Below are positions 11,042 through 19,698 of a stretch of 64,000 nt of DNA, in pieces. The stretch is taken from the NCBI GenBank assembly GCA_051294375.1, contig CM119265.1, positions 3,096,254-3,160,253 on the forward strand, in the 5' to 3' direction. This DNA is from Paraspadella gotoi (Eukaryota; Chaetognatha). Numbering within the stretch: the stretch's first letter is position 1; each line of letters begins with the position of its first letter. Below the pieces are notes generated by a model. The model had not been told where the DNA came from. It saw only the letters and a list, made by a program, of their open reading frames with translations, and did no database searches. Made by a program: the position numbers and the translations under genes.

Positions 11042-14000
11042 CCGGATTTTCACACGGAATTTTTTTTCCGACGATTCAGGAGTGTGTAAGAGACATGGAG
11101 ATTTAAAGCTTAGGGGGTCAATGAAATTTGGTTTTAAAAATATGTTTAGAAAATTTTTAAGAAATAAAATTTTTTTTATCAAGGGCCAAAGATGAATAGG
11201 AAAACGAATATTAAACTATTTTCTCGGCATCGTAATTAATTTAATAATTAATTCATAATAAACTATCTTTAATTCTTTTAAAAACAACGACGTAAATTTT
11301 AGTTTTTAAATGACGCAAAATTCAGTTTTGTCAGGATCTGGATTTGATCTAATCAAATGTAAAAAATTTTAAAAAAAACTTGTTTGTTGAAAACATCAGA
11401 CACTACGAGATGGACAGGGCGGGTACTTTGATGTCTGTTCTGGGATGGAGGGAGGGAAGAGAAGAGAGGGTAGGAAGGGAGGGAAGAGAAGAGAGGGAGG
11501 GAAGGGAGGGAGGGAAGGGAGAGAAGTGAGGCAGGGAAAGATGGAGGGAGGGAGAAAGAAATGGGAAGGAGGTTGAAGAGGAAGGAAAGAAAGTTAGAAA
11601 TGGGATTGAATTTTGAGAAAAAAAAAGGAACCTAAGAAAAGAAAAGTGGTCAAGAAAAAGGAAGGGGCCAGGAAAAGGAAATGGGCCTAAAGAAAAGTAA
11701 AGGGGCCTAAAGAAAAGTAAAGGGGCCAAGTAAAGCAAAGGGGCCAATTAAAAGTAAAGATTCTTAAGATCTGGTGGATCTCAAAATCTAATCGTGCGAA
11801 TTTTTTTACTTTAAAAAAAAATGAAATAACACAGAGGAGTCAAAAAATTTCAGTGATAATCCAAATCATTTAAAGTAGTAAATGGTTTCTATAATTCATG
11901 AATAAAAAAATATTTACAATAAAAATGCACATTTGTAATTTTTTTTTGGAGAAAAGATAAACGTACAAAAATTGATAAATTTTAGATATTGAATCTAAAA
12001 ATAGATTAAAAACATTTTTGTTGTTTTACGTTGTAAAAGGTGTAAATATTAAAATGTCTCGCGGGCCAAAAGAGAATATAAAAAAATGAATGAATGGATC
12101 ATATCTTGTCAAAATGGCAACTCTAAAAATATTACACGTTCTTTATACGTTCTTTTGTTTTTCTATCCAGATTCGCGCTCGATCACGACAATTACTCCCT
12201 CTACATCCGAAACCTTGATATCGATGACGGCGGCAGGTGAAAAATCTTTTCTGAGTTTTCCCATCATTTGTGTTATAATTAGTGTTTTTTTACGCATTTA
12301 TATATTCTTTTACATATAAAGAAGACTAAATAAAGACAAACTCAACCTTTTAGATATCAATGCACGACGGTCGGTCGACCGATGTTGGACGGAAAAGAAA
12401 AGAGCAGACGCCCTTCGTCAACCGTCTTTCTTTCAGTTTTCGAGGTACAATTGTTTCAAAAATTAATGCCTATGTTTAAATTAAACTTTAAATTTTTTTT
12501 TAAAATGACCACTTTTACCAGTTCGAATACACCAGCATGAATTATGCCTTGTATAAAGTTAGTACAACCAAAATAAAAATTATTCATTCATTCAATAAAT
12601 GAGCAATATTGCCCGCGACATTTGAAAAGATAATAAATTGATAAATTCGCCGGACACATTTTCAATCTAATATCTCTAACAGTCTAGTTTATTCACTCTC
12701 TAAAGTTAAATACCAGGTTTTCATATCAGTAAATAGGATAATTTTTTGACATCATATCATCGTCTTTTTTTTATTTTATTTTATTTTAGATCGCTTTAGC
12801 TCTTTGTGACATCGTCGTCGTCGTCGTTATCATTAACGTTATCGTAATCGTTGTCGTTGTCTGTGTTGGTAACACACTTTTTTCTTATATAGTTTTGACT
12901 GGGGCTTACAATTTTTTTTTAATATAAAAACTACTACGAATTTTGATGGATTTTTATAAAAGTATGCAATCATAGTAAGTTAAAAGTTTAGATATGGCTT
13001 CTCATCTTTAAGATCTTTGCAATTGTCATGTTTCATATGGAATCAAATATTTTTTGTTTGATTTTCTTTTTCATTATGATTTACTGTAATATGTAAATTA
13101 CTTTCTATAAATATGAAAATTAATATTGAAAAGAAAATTCATACAAAAAATATTTGAATCAATAAGAAACATGTGATTTTAAAAGACCTTTTTGATGAAA
13201 GGTATATTTAAATTTTAATATAAATAAAAATACACACTTTTACAACAACAAAATTGTAAAATTTTCAATTGTAAACAATTGTAACATTTTTTTGTCTTTC
13301 TATTATTTCTTTAAATTATATATATATTTTTCTTTTTTTTGTCAGGCGCTGCCACTTCTGATTCGTTTAAAAAAACGAGCTCAGCTCAGCAGCGGTTGGA
13401 CTTCTCTTTTTCTTTCTTTCTTTCTCTCTCTCTCACTCATACACGTATTTGTTTTTTTATTTACGATGAATGATTCATTGCGTCAATGAATGACTATTGT
13501 AAAACATTTTTATTATTTCTATATTTATAAACATTTTTTATGATACGAGGGTCGCGCATTTGATTCGTCGGCCGTAGGTTGAACTGGCTTTAACATGGAG
13601 CAAGGTTTTCTAAATCTCGAATGACGTAAATGTCGAATAAATGATGAATAAATCGTGAATAAGTTTATTTATTGTAGAGGTAAATAAATGGCGAAATTAA
13701 TGATGTACAATAAATTCATGTAGAAAATCCTTGGATTCCGTATAACTTCGGTTCCATAGAGCCGATCTTTTCCAGAGAAACGATTATGATCGAATGACAA
13801 GTGACGAGGTTTTCGGCTAAAAGAAAGTTACAAGAAAGCGACTAGAACGGTGAAAAGACTGGTCTGAAAAGGTCAACTAAATGACCAACGAAAAATGACC
13901 GGATGCGAGGTCACAAAATCTTTCAACTATCATCGCATCAATGAATGATTATCATTACATCAATGAATGACTATCATTACATCATTTGGTTATCATCACA

Positions 14001-14170
14001 TCAATCATTTGGTTATTATCGCATCAAATTTTTGTCTTTCTTTTTTATTTCTTTATTTCCTCCTCCTCTTCTTCCTCTTCCATGCTCTTTCTTCCTGTCC
14101 TCCCTTCTCCTGCTCCTTTCTGGTTGTCCCCCAACTGCGAATTGTACAATTCACGACACATCATCGACCT

Positions 14171-14231
<61 letters not shown>

Positions 14232-16476
14232 TCTCTTCTCTCTCTTCTCTCTCTCCGCTCTCTCTCTCTCTCACTCATACACGCATTTGTTTGTTTTATT
14301 AACAACGAATGACTCATCGCGTCAATGAATGACTATCATCGCATCAATCATTCGTTTTTTTCTTTGATCGTATAGCGTCTGGCGAGATCACTATACTTTT
14401 AAGATTTTTAAAATTAATATACAATTGACAACAATCTCTGATGACCCCTTAACCTCTTCCCCCTTCACTAGCCACCCCAATGCCACCCCTGGGACCCACT
14501 TGGCACCGGCCAATGGGCAGCGGGGGACATGGAATTCGGAGGGGAGTGCTCCACCGTTTCCAAAGGTGGAGCGGCGCCTTCGCTGGAGTGGCGCCGGCCG
14601 TCGACGGGACAATCGGGGCTGGGGACGCCGGACATTTACCCCGGGGATCCGCCGCAGGTTCGTTTGAATGTATAAAAATAATAAAAAGTATTAACGTATT
14701 TTAAAACATTGAAGGATGTTGCGTACCTTATTAATCCTCTTCTTTTTACTCAGTTTTAAAATCAACTTATAAAGAAATAATAAAAGTAGATGCGACACTT
14801 GTCTATTTATACAAGAATGTAATTTTTAAATTCATGTTTTATATTCATTTTAAAATTGTTGTCTAATTGAGTCTAATATTTTAAAACAAGTTATTTTGCA
14901 ATTTTTCATAAAGAGGAATTTGTAAAATAGTTAATCAAAACTTTAAAAAAAGACAAAAAAAACTAGAGGTATAAAAACTATCCCTAAAATATTAATCTAA
15001 AACTTTTAAGAAACCCAAATTATAAGATATAATCAATAATCTAAATTACTGCAATATGCAAATGAAATTATTGTTCATTCCCTTCACCACGCAGATCACG
15101 TCCTCTTTCTACTTCAAACCTTCCCACGAGGATCAAGGAACGAACCTGACCTGCGAACTTACTCACCCACATCTTAGACCGCAGGACAAGGGAAAGTTCG
15201 CCTGCGTCATAGGTAAGTCTCTCAATCTCTTCTCCACATCTTTTTCCCATCTCTCTCCCATCTCCACTTATTTTCTTCTCCCATCTCCCTCTCCTCCTCT
15301 TCTCCAATCTCCACTCCCATCTTCTTCGCTTTCCTTTCCTATCTACACCCCATTAATATCCCCCATCTGCATCCCATCTCTACCCCATTTTCTTCCCATC
15401 TGCATCTCTCCTTCCATTCTCTTTTTCCTCTCCATCTATTCCTCTTCCCTCCCATTTCCACCCTCATCTCGTTTCCCATCTGCACCCCTTACCTCTCCCA
15501 TCTCCTCCCTCCAAAGGTCCCCTCGACATTCTCTTCGACGTCATCTTCTTCTGCGACTCGGAACAGTTCGTCGATCCCGACGACGACGACTTCAACGTCA
15601 CCTGCGACGTTTGGGCCAACCCGCCCGTCGACCCCAATCACTTGTTTTGGATTCCCCAGGTTATTTTTGGGGCTTGGGACTCGGGGGTCGGAGCTTCGAG
15701 GCTTTCGGGTCTTCAGTCTTGGTCCGGCGCTTTCGACCGAAGCGACTATTTAAGAGACTTTTGCGTTGGTCAGACAGTTGTTCAGTCTGTCTANNNNNNN
15801 NNNNNNCGACCGAAGCGACTATTTAAGAGACTTTTGGGTTGGTCAGACAGTTGCTCAGTCTGTCTATCCATAGGTCGGTCCTTCTTAGTTATTACATTTA
15901 AATACAAATAACTCGCTTAATACTGAATTTTTGGGATTAAAACTTGGCAGATAAGGGCATTAATATGAGACCATCCCAGTGATCACAATAGAATGCACTT
16001 GTACTTGCTGTTTTTTTTTTAGCTTGAGACTGGCCTTGGGTTTTCACAATAAATCGCGGACGCATAACCTGACCAGAGGACAGTATTAGACTATTAGTCG
16101 ATATATAGTCTACATAGTATACACATACTGTTTTACTTAAGAAAATATATAAGTACACTTTTTTTTTTATCAGAATCTGGACAAACCTCCACTTTCCGAA
16201 TTGATCAACACGTCCGACTGTTGGCAAGCGAGACAAAACACTTTCCGTCAAAACAGTTACATGGTGAGACCGGATATTAAGTTAATTCGAGGCCTCGCGA
16301 TGTAAAGGAATAAAATTGAATATTTAAAGAATAAAAACAAATTTTCCACCATCAGGTGTCGCCTCACGTGACGAGGACAACGGTGACGGTGGACAAACAT
16401 TTGGACAAATTCGTGGATTCGTTAGACTTTGTCCTTCAGGCGCGACTCAGCAGCAGGAAGAACATTTCCATGTGAG

Positions 16477-16522
<46 letters not shown>

Positions 16523-17691
16523 AAGTCATTTTCCCCCCACCTCAGGCTGATCTTGGACCCCAACGCTGAGCGACGAATGATTCAAGGATTCGACGAGGAT
16601 CTTTTCATCTCCATGTTGATGATCGTCATCGGTGGAGTCAGCATGCTTTCCGCTTTGCTTGTAAGTACCAATCAATTGGAAGATTGCTTTCCGCTTTGCT
16701 TGTAAGTGCCAATCTATTGAAAGATTGCTTTCCGCTTTGCTTGTAAGTGCCAATCTACTGAAAGATTGCTTTCCTCTTTGCTTGTAAGTACCAATCTATT
16801 GAAAGATTGCGTTCCGCTTTGCTTGAAAGTGCCAATCTATTAAAAGATTTATTTTCCCTTTGGCTTGTAAGTGCCAATCTATTGAAAGATTGCTTTCCAC
16901 TTTGCTTGTGAGTACCAATCTATTAAAAGATTTATTTTCCCTTTGGCTTGTAAGTACCAATCAATTGAAAGATTGCTTATAAGTGCCAATCAATTGAAAT
17001 ATTGCTTTCCCTCTTAGCTTGTAAGTGCCTATCGGTTTAAAAGATTTCTTTCTGCTGTGATTGTAAGCACCAATCAATTGAAAGATTGCTTTCTGCTTAA
17101 TCAATAACTCCCCCCCAACCCCTCTTCAGGTCGTCTTCATCTTCGGCGCCTACGACTGGTACCAATCCTTTCGTCCTCGCGACGCCGACTTCGGCTACGA
17201 GAAGTTGCGGAAGATCGAGGCGTCGAAACGCGGCGTCGCCGAGAGACCGGCGTCGGCGTCGGCGTCGAATCCCGGCGCTCTCGGCGGAGGAGGAGGAGGA
17301 GGAGGGGGTAGTGGGGGAGGAGGAGGGGGCGAAGTGACGGCCTCGGCGAGGGCGCAGGTAATTTAAATCCTAATTAGGTACAACCAAAGGCTATATCATA
17401 TACGATATGATATATAATATTATATATNNNNNNNNNNATAATTTGCTTTCTGTCAATAAATTCTGACGTTTCATCATAATCGTTCCATCATAATAATTTG
17501 AAATGAGGGAGCTTATTTTAAGTATTAGCTCATTAAACAAATCACACTTTTAAAAATGCTTCAATATTAAATCTTATGTTCATTTGTTTCCCCCAATTTA
17601 ATTTCAGACTCGAACGTCAGGCGCCGCCGCCTCCGCTCTGAGTCGCCGACTGCAAAATAGACACTCGATGATTTCTTCGTTGTCTTCCTGA
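1534..17691 (+). CDS. Immunoglobulin-superfamily type I membrane receptor, 12 exons, complete
   Basis: Exons: 1534-1637, 2529-2752, 12171-12236, 12354-12444, 14472-14657, 15095-15212, 15517-15659, 16174-16263, 16356-16471, 16546-16660, 17130-17357, 17608-17691. All junctions are GT-AG and, except inside exon 2, every phase matches, giving about 521 residues. Exon 1 is a signal peptide. Exons 2-4 form a V-type Ig domain (LPC for the B-strand Cys; NYSLYIRNLDIDDGG then YQC for the F strand). Exons 5-6 form a second, C2-like domain (GECSTVSKGGAAPSLEWRR, then NLTCELTHP). Exons 7-9 resemble a third (NVTCDVWANPP, LFW) but lack the usual second Cys. Exon 10 carries the membrane span; exons 11-12 a Gly- and Ser-rich cytoplasmic tail. 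V-C2-C2 order resembles nectin or Fasciclin III type adhesion receptors; no specific orthologue is claimed. The role as cell-surface recognition protein is inferred from architecture. Confidence 0.85.
1764..2056. mobile_element. MITE-like element with inverted ends and telomere-like interior
   Basis: The left end reads GGCTCTATTTTCCAAAGGCG and the right end, reversed, CGGCCATATTTTCCAAAAGT. The interior is a degenerate series of short CTAACCAAA/CCTTAATT-like words. The same end sequence and interior type recur at 20948-21258, 41544-41821 and 55882 onward. It lies in the first intron of the Ig receptor. No transposase is present. Confidence 0.55.
2529..2752 (+). CDS. Ig receptor exon 2: first half of V-type Ig domain, frame broken
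   Basis: The exon starts in frame (SQISISVALPVGAHAALPC), but the expected strand-C Trp (ARLKWVKR) lies in a second frame and the end (EHIEVDNWENR) in a third. Exon length is 224 where 225 would keep phase, so one net base is missing. The flanking splice sites are intact and the next exon continues the domain perfectly. A sequencing indel in a GC- and G-run-rich stretch is more likely than a pseudogene. Confidence 0.7.
3589..8426 (-). CDS. Class A (rhodopsin-family) G-protein-coupled receptor, 8 exons, complete
   Basis: Exons, 5' to 3' on the minus strand: 8426-8246, 8001-7923, 7227-7092, 6516-6418, 5831-5738, 5045-4786, 4477-4393, 3770-3589. They sum to 1116 nt, exactly 371 codons plus TGA. 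Acidic N-terminus (DADDEDDDD). TM1 has the GN motif (IFGLIGNALILAVF); TM2 reads DVFLAGVAVADLLLSLSYVS; the TM3 Cys is in LFCKTQ; TM3 ends IVSIWRMQSVISPKAF, so Arg of DRY is kept but Asp and Tyr are not. TM4 is RIAVGFSVGILVAVALM, TM5 LLGYVVPVVVIVIANVV, TM6 FCVLLLPWQ, TM7 NSSVNFLLYCLSG with an amphipathic tail. TM7 is of the type seen in FMRFamide-like peptide receptors; the ligand is unknown. The gene is nested antisense in the Ig receptor intron. Confidence 0.88.
3955..4140 (+). repeat. SINE-like interspersed repeat, copy 1
   Basis: A near full-length copy of a family that recurs at about 6628-6780, 12546-12690, 37549-37735 and 63790-63958 (+) and 29822-29985 and 32190-32355 (-). Diagnostic words are TTGGTACAACCAATATAAAA, CCATTCATTTAATAAATAAG, GGTTTAAGGCCTCCATCAC and CCCTGCAAGCTTTTAATCA. 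No clear tRNA promoter or open frame is visible, so the class is unsure. Confidence 0.65.
4636..4785. repeat. Compound microsatellite (ATCT)n (TTTC)n (TC)n
   Basis: Uninterrupted ATCT, then TTTC, then about 60 bp of TC. On the minus strand the GA array starts at the GPCR exon 6 donor. Plus-strand frames through it encode only Ser/Leu runs. Confidence 0.95.
4786..5045 (-). CDS. GPCR exon 6: extracellular loop 2, TM5 and intracellular loop 3
   Basis: I chose the acceptor at 5046-5047 because it adds the segment SPTGQCRLAPAHRG, giving the extracellular-loop-2 Cys that normally pairs with the TM3 Cys, and it is in phase with donor GTGAGG at 5737. A second combination (donor GTAAGA at about 5716 and acceptor just before GGVGAW) is also in phase but lacks that Cys. 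The loop after TM5 is Arg-rich then Ala/Thr/Gly-rich. The donor GTGAGAGAG runs directly into a (GA)n array. Confidence 0.75.
5046..5240. repeat. G-rich minisatellite, G-quadruplex candidate
   Basis: About ten copies of a roughly 20-bp unit close to GGGGTGGGGGTGGTTGGGAT on the plus strand, abutting the acceptor of GPCR exon 6. On the GPCR transcript it is C-rich and would serve as a long pyrimidine tract. Confidence 0.9.
5406..5660. repeat. 22-bp minisatellite in GPCR intron 5
   Basis: About eleven tandem copies of TTCAACTCTATTCAGTTTTA plus two bases, nearly identical, with shorter variants at the right end. The plus-strand frames of FNSTLFS and QLYSVLI type are artefacts of the repeat. Confidence 0.95.
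6628..6780 (+). repeat. SINE-like repeat, partial copy split by an assembly gap
   Basis: The middle part of the same family as at 3955. A 10-N gap at 6688-6697 is flanked on both sides by TGACATTGGACACTGGACAG-type sequence, so the gap probably hides an overlap rather than missing DNA. Confidence 0.6.
12171..12444 (+). CDS. Ig receptor exons 3-4: end of V-type Ig domain
   Basis: Exon 3 (12171-12236) reads FALDHDNYSLYIRNLDIDDG and exon 4 (12354-12444) opens with RYQCTTVGRPMLDGKEKS and ends VFLSVFE. Together they give the classic E-F-G strand pattern with D-x-G-x-Y-x-C. The separating intron is 117 bp. Confidence 0.88.
12445..14471 (+). other. Ig receptor intron 4
   Basis: A 2-kb AT-rich intron. 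It holds a diverged SINE-like copy at about 12546-12690, a TCATCG/ATCATTAC-rich stretch with repeated ATGAATGACTATCAT words (13440-14360), and a (TC)n tract at 14171-14275. No exon is seen. Confidence 0.6.
14472..15659 (+). CDS. Ig receptor exons 5-7: second Ig domain and start of the third
   Basis: Exon 5 (14472-14657, phase 0 both ends) has GECSTVSKGGAAPSLEWRR. Exon 6 (15095-15212) has FYFKPSHEDQGTNLTCELTH and ends ACVI. Exon 7 (15517-15659) continues PLDILFDVIFFCDSEQFVDP, an Asp run and DVWANPPVDPNHLFWIPQ. The frame used for exon 5 is not the longest open one; it is chosen because it alone keeps phase and gives the Cys/Trp Ig pattern. Confidence 0.83.
15730..15870. repeat. Short direct duplication around a 13-N gap
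   Basis: The word CGACCGAAGCGACTATTTAA and about 50 bases after it occur on both sides of the N run at 15794-15806, with single-base differences. It lies in Ig receptor intron 7 and is probably an unmerged contig overlap. Confidence 0.7.
16546..16660 (+). CDS. Ig receptor exon 10: transmembrane segment
   Basis: The exon reads MLILDPNAERRMIQGFDEDL and then a hydrophobic run (FISMLMIVIGGVSMLSALL) that continues for a few residues into exon 11 (VVFIFGAYDWYQ). It ends GCTT before GTAAGT at 16661. That same exon end plus donor is repeated many times in the following intron. Placement after three Ig-like domains and before a charged tail gives a type I topology. Confidence 0.85.
16661..17105 (+). 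repeat. 41-bp minisatellite containing repeated 5' splice sites
   Basis: About ten to eleven copies of a unit that starts with the end of exon 10 and its donor (TTTCCGCTTTGCTTGTAAGT) and continues CCAATCTATTGAAAGATTGC. Several copies keep an intact CTT/GTAAGT; others have GAAAGT, GTGAGT or ATAAGT. The array fills nearly the whole intron between exons 10 and 11. Confidence 0.92.
17130..17691 (+). CDS. Ig receptor exons 11-12: cytoplasmic tail and stop
   Basis: Exon 11 (17130-17357) completes the membrane span and gives a juxtamembrane stretch (YDWYQSFRPRDADFGYEKLR) followed by an Ala/Ser/Gly-rich linker with two long Gly runs. A 250-bp intron with a 10-N gap at 17428-17437 follows. Exon 12 (17608-17691) ends HSMISSLSS and TGA at 17689-17691. 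No kinase, ITIM-like or SH3 motif is obvious; the C-terminus could be a PDZ-type ligand only by loose analogy. Confidence 0.8.
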
Positions 17692-19278
17692 TGCTAATTA
17701 TTAATATTAAAAAAGATATTAACTAAAATTAATTATATTGTGCTTTGAACCCCGGCCAGTCCGTGGCGTCGCAGAAAAGCGTAAAGGGAAGAACAATCGT
17801 GATTCCATTTATAAAGTTTACGTTATTTTTCTTGATTGTTTATGATATTTTGTGGAGCTACTACGCTTAAGCATGGGTGACTGTCGTTGTACAATTGTAC
17901 ATTCGTATTTTGAATTCAATGTGATTTCTCTTTCATTAGCAGTTGTCGGTTTTATTGTGCGTTTAGCTTATGCCCCATGACAACGAAAAGTTATGAAAAT
18001 AAAATCTAAAACTAACATAACATGAAATGACACAAAATACAAGAAAATTGTTCTCTGCTTAGATGCGTCTTTCTTTACTAGGTGCAACGATTCTGTTTAT
18101 TAAACACTGTGTTTTGAATTTCTATGTAATTATAAGTGCTTGCTAAAATTAATGAGTATTTTTTATTCAACAGCGTTGAAATGATTTTTCTGACGAGGTA
18201 ATTGCCATGAATATCTTTAAACTAATATTTTTTTAACTAATTGGAATGAGTCAAAATCAGAAATTTTACTTTTATTAAATTCATAATAAAGTGGAACAAA
18301 AAAAGTAAAAGCAGCACATGTAAATAAAAAAGACACATACGCACATCTGGCAGCAAGATAAAACCCACAGTCAATAAATAAATTGGATAAAAAAAGCACA
18401 GTTTGTAAACTTTTTTTATCTAAGAAGAGATGAAATATATTTTAACACTTTGCACTTTGCACAATTTGGGAGAGATAAGCTCAATAAACCACAGCGAACT
18501 AGTTAAGCTTTTTTCCTTTTTTTGATATTTGCTAATTGCTAACTTGCGGGACGAAAGCGGCCATCGTTAAATTTTAAAACGTAATATAATATTATAGATA
18601 TTTCGAAAAAACAATCCGGTTGGCAAGTAGTTCAGTAGCACGTGCTGTTTTAATATATAGACAATTAGACATACATACGTTTAGAAACACGTTTATTCGT
18701 GAACTTGGAGAAAAGGATTTAAATGCGAATTAAATCACGAGGCGGAGATTTAAAAAGATGCACTGCATTGAAAGATATCTATTTAACAAGAAGGTATCAT
18801 TATCAAATAGCAGAATTAGGATGTCCGAAAATAAATGTAGCATTGTAGCAGGTTGTATCAAATCGAGACGGTTAAAAGTGAGAATGAGGTTAAAGATAAA
18901 GGATGAGCTCGAAACAAGAATCTTGAATGGACCGTGAAAAATAACTTTTCAGGTTTTGTTAGACGCATGTCTGTTTTTTAAAATGAAAAAAAATGGGTAA
19001 ATTTTTATGAGATTTTTGGTATTATCTTCCTAAAAGGTCATGGCGTAATATTCTCTCTGAAAATGTGTTATAAAAGTCAAGTTGGTTTTTTTCTAATCAA
19101 TTTTATCAATCATTCTAAAATTTTCCATTTTCCGACTGGACCCTGCTTGCTGACTGGATCTAGACACACCAATTTCAAAAAACGCCCAGTCTTGACCCGA
19201 CACTTCCCAGCTCCTTGCAGTCCTGACCCAACACTTCCCAGCACCGCAGGGTTTCTCTCAAGGTGCCAAATTCCCTTT
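17692..19278. other. Intergenic region between convergent genes
   Basis: This separates the 3' end of the plus-strand Ig receptor from the 3' end of the minus-strand tail exon at 19279. An AATAAA is present at about 17998-18003 on the plus strand, 300 bp after the stop, as a weak poly(A) candidate. Short direct repeats of CTGACCCAACACTTCCCAGC type lie at 19180-19245. No exon is seen. Confidence 0.5.
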
Positions 19279-19698
19279 TCAATCCATCGCCCTTTTCTCA
19301 GACTCCGACTGAGAAGCATCCGGCGCTGCGGATGGGTAAGGTGCCGGATAAGGAGCCGGTGCCGTCGTCGGGTAAGGAGCCGGATACGGCGCTGCCGGAG
19401 ACACGGCGGGTCCAGCGGGATACGCCGGCGGCGCGGAGGGCGGATATCCGGGCGCCGCAGCCGCCGCCGCGGGATATCCTGCTGTCGCCGCTGGCGGATA
19501 TCCCGCAGCTGGCGGCGGATATCCCGCAGCTGGCGGCGGATATCCCGCAGCTGGCGGCGGATATCCCGCAGCTGGTGGCGGATATCCCGCAGCTGGCGGC
19601 GGGTAGCCTGTCGCCGCGGCGGGGGGCGGATACGCTGCTGGTTGCGGCATGTTCGCCGGCGTGTAGGCGGGAGGCGGCTGCTGTTGAGGATACGCCAC
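19279..19698 (-). CDS. Proline/alanine/tyrosine-rich cytoplasmic tail exon
   Basis: It opens VAYPQQQPPPAYTPANMPQP, followed by five nearly identical 21-nt units encoding GYPPPAA at about 19490-19600, then AYP- and APYP-type repeats. Two PPxY-type sites (PPPAY, PPAYP) could bind WW-domain proteins; that is family knowledge, not shown here. The near-identity of the 21-nt units at the DNA level implies recent expansion. Confidence 0.75.
   Translation of the reverse strand: MAYPQQQPPPAYTPANMPQPAAYPPPAAATGYPPPAAGYPPPAAGYPPPAAGYPPPAAGYPPPAAGYPPAATAGYPAAAAAAPGYPPSAPPAYPAGPAVSPAAPYPAPYPTTAPAPYPAPYPSAAPDASQSESEKRAMD

Larger units (their letters stand above)
2753..12170 (+). other. Intron 2 of the Ig receptor hosting a nested gene
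   Basis: This 9.4-kb intron contains the antisense GPCR gene (3589-8426), a SINE-like copy at 3955-4140 and several microsatellites. From 8427 to 12170 I find no exon: the sequence is AT-rich with (GA)n tracts at about 9266-9291, 10554-10603 and 11009-11040, an acidic-looking GAC-rich trinucleotide tract at 10806-10895, and a purine-rich G(A)GGA tract at 11440-11760. Confidence 0.7.

Noticed and set aside
14391-14704. Overlapping frames on both strands at the Ig exon 5
   Set aside because: GC-rich shadow frames; only the frame with GECSTVS/LEWRR keeps splice phase with both neighbours.
16661-17105. CRISPR-like array appearance
   Set aside because: Direct 41-bp repeats without spacers in an animal intron; it is a minisatellite, as are those at 5046, 5406, 43155 and 44025.
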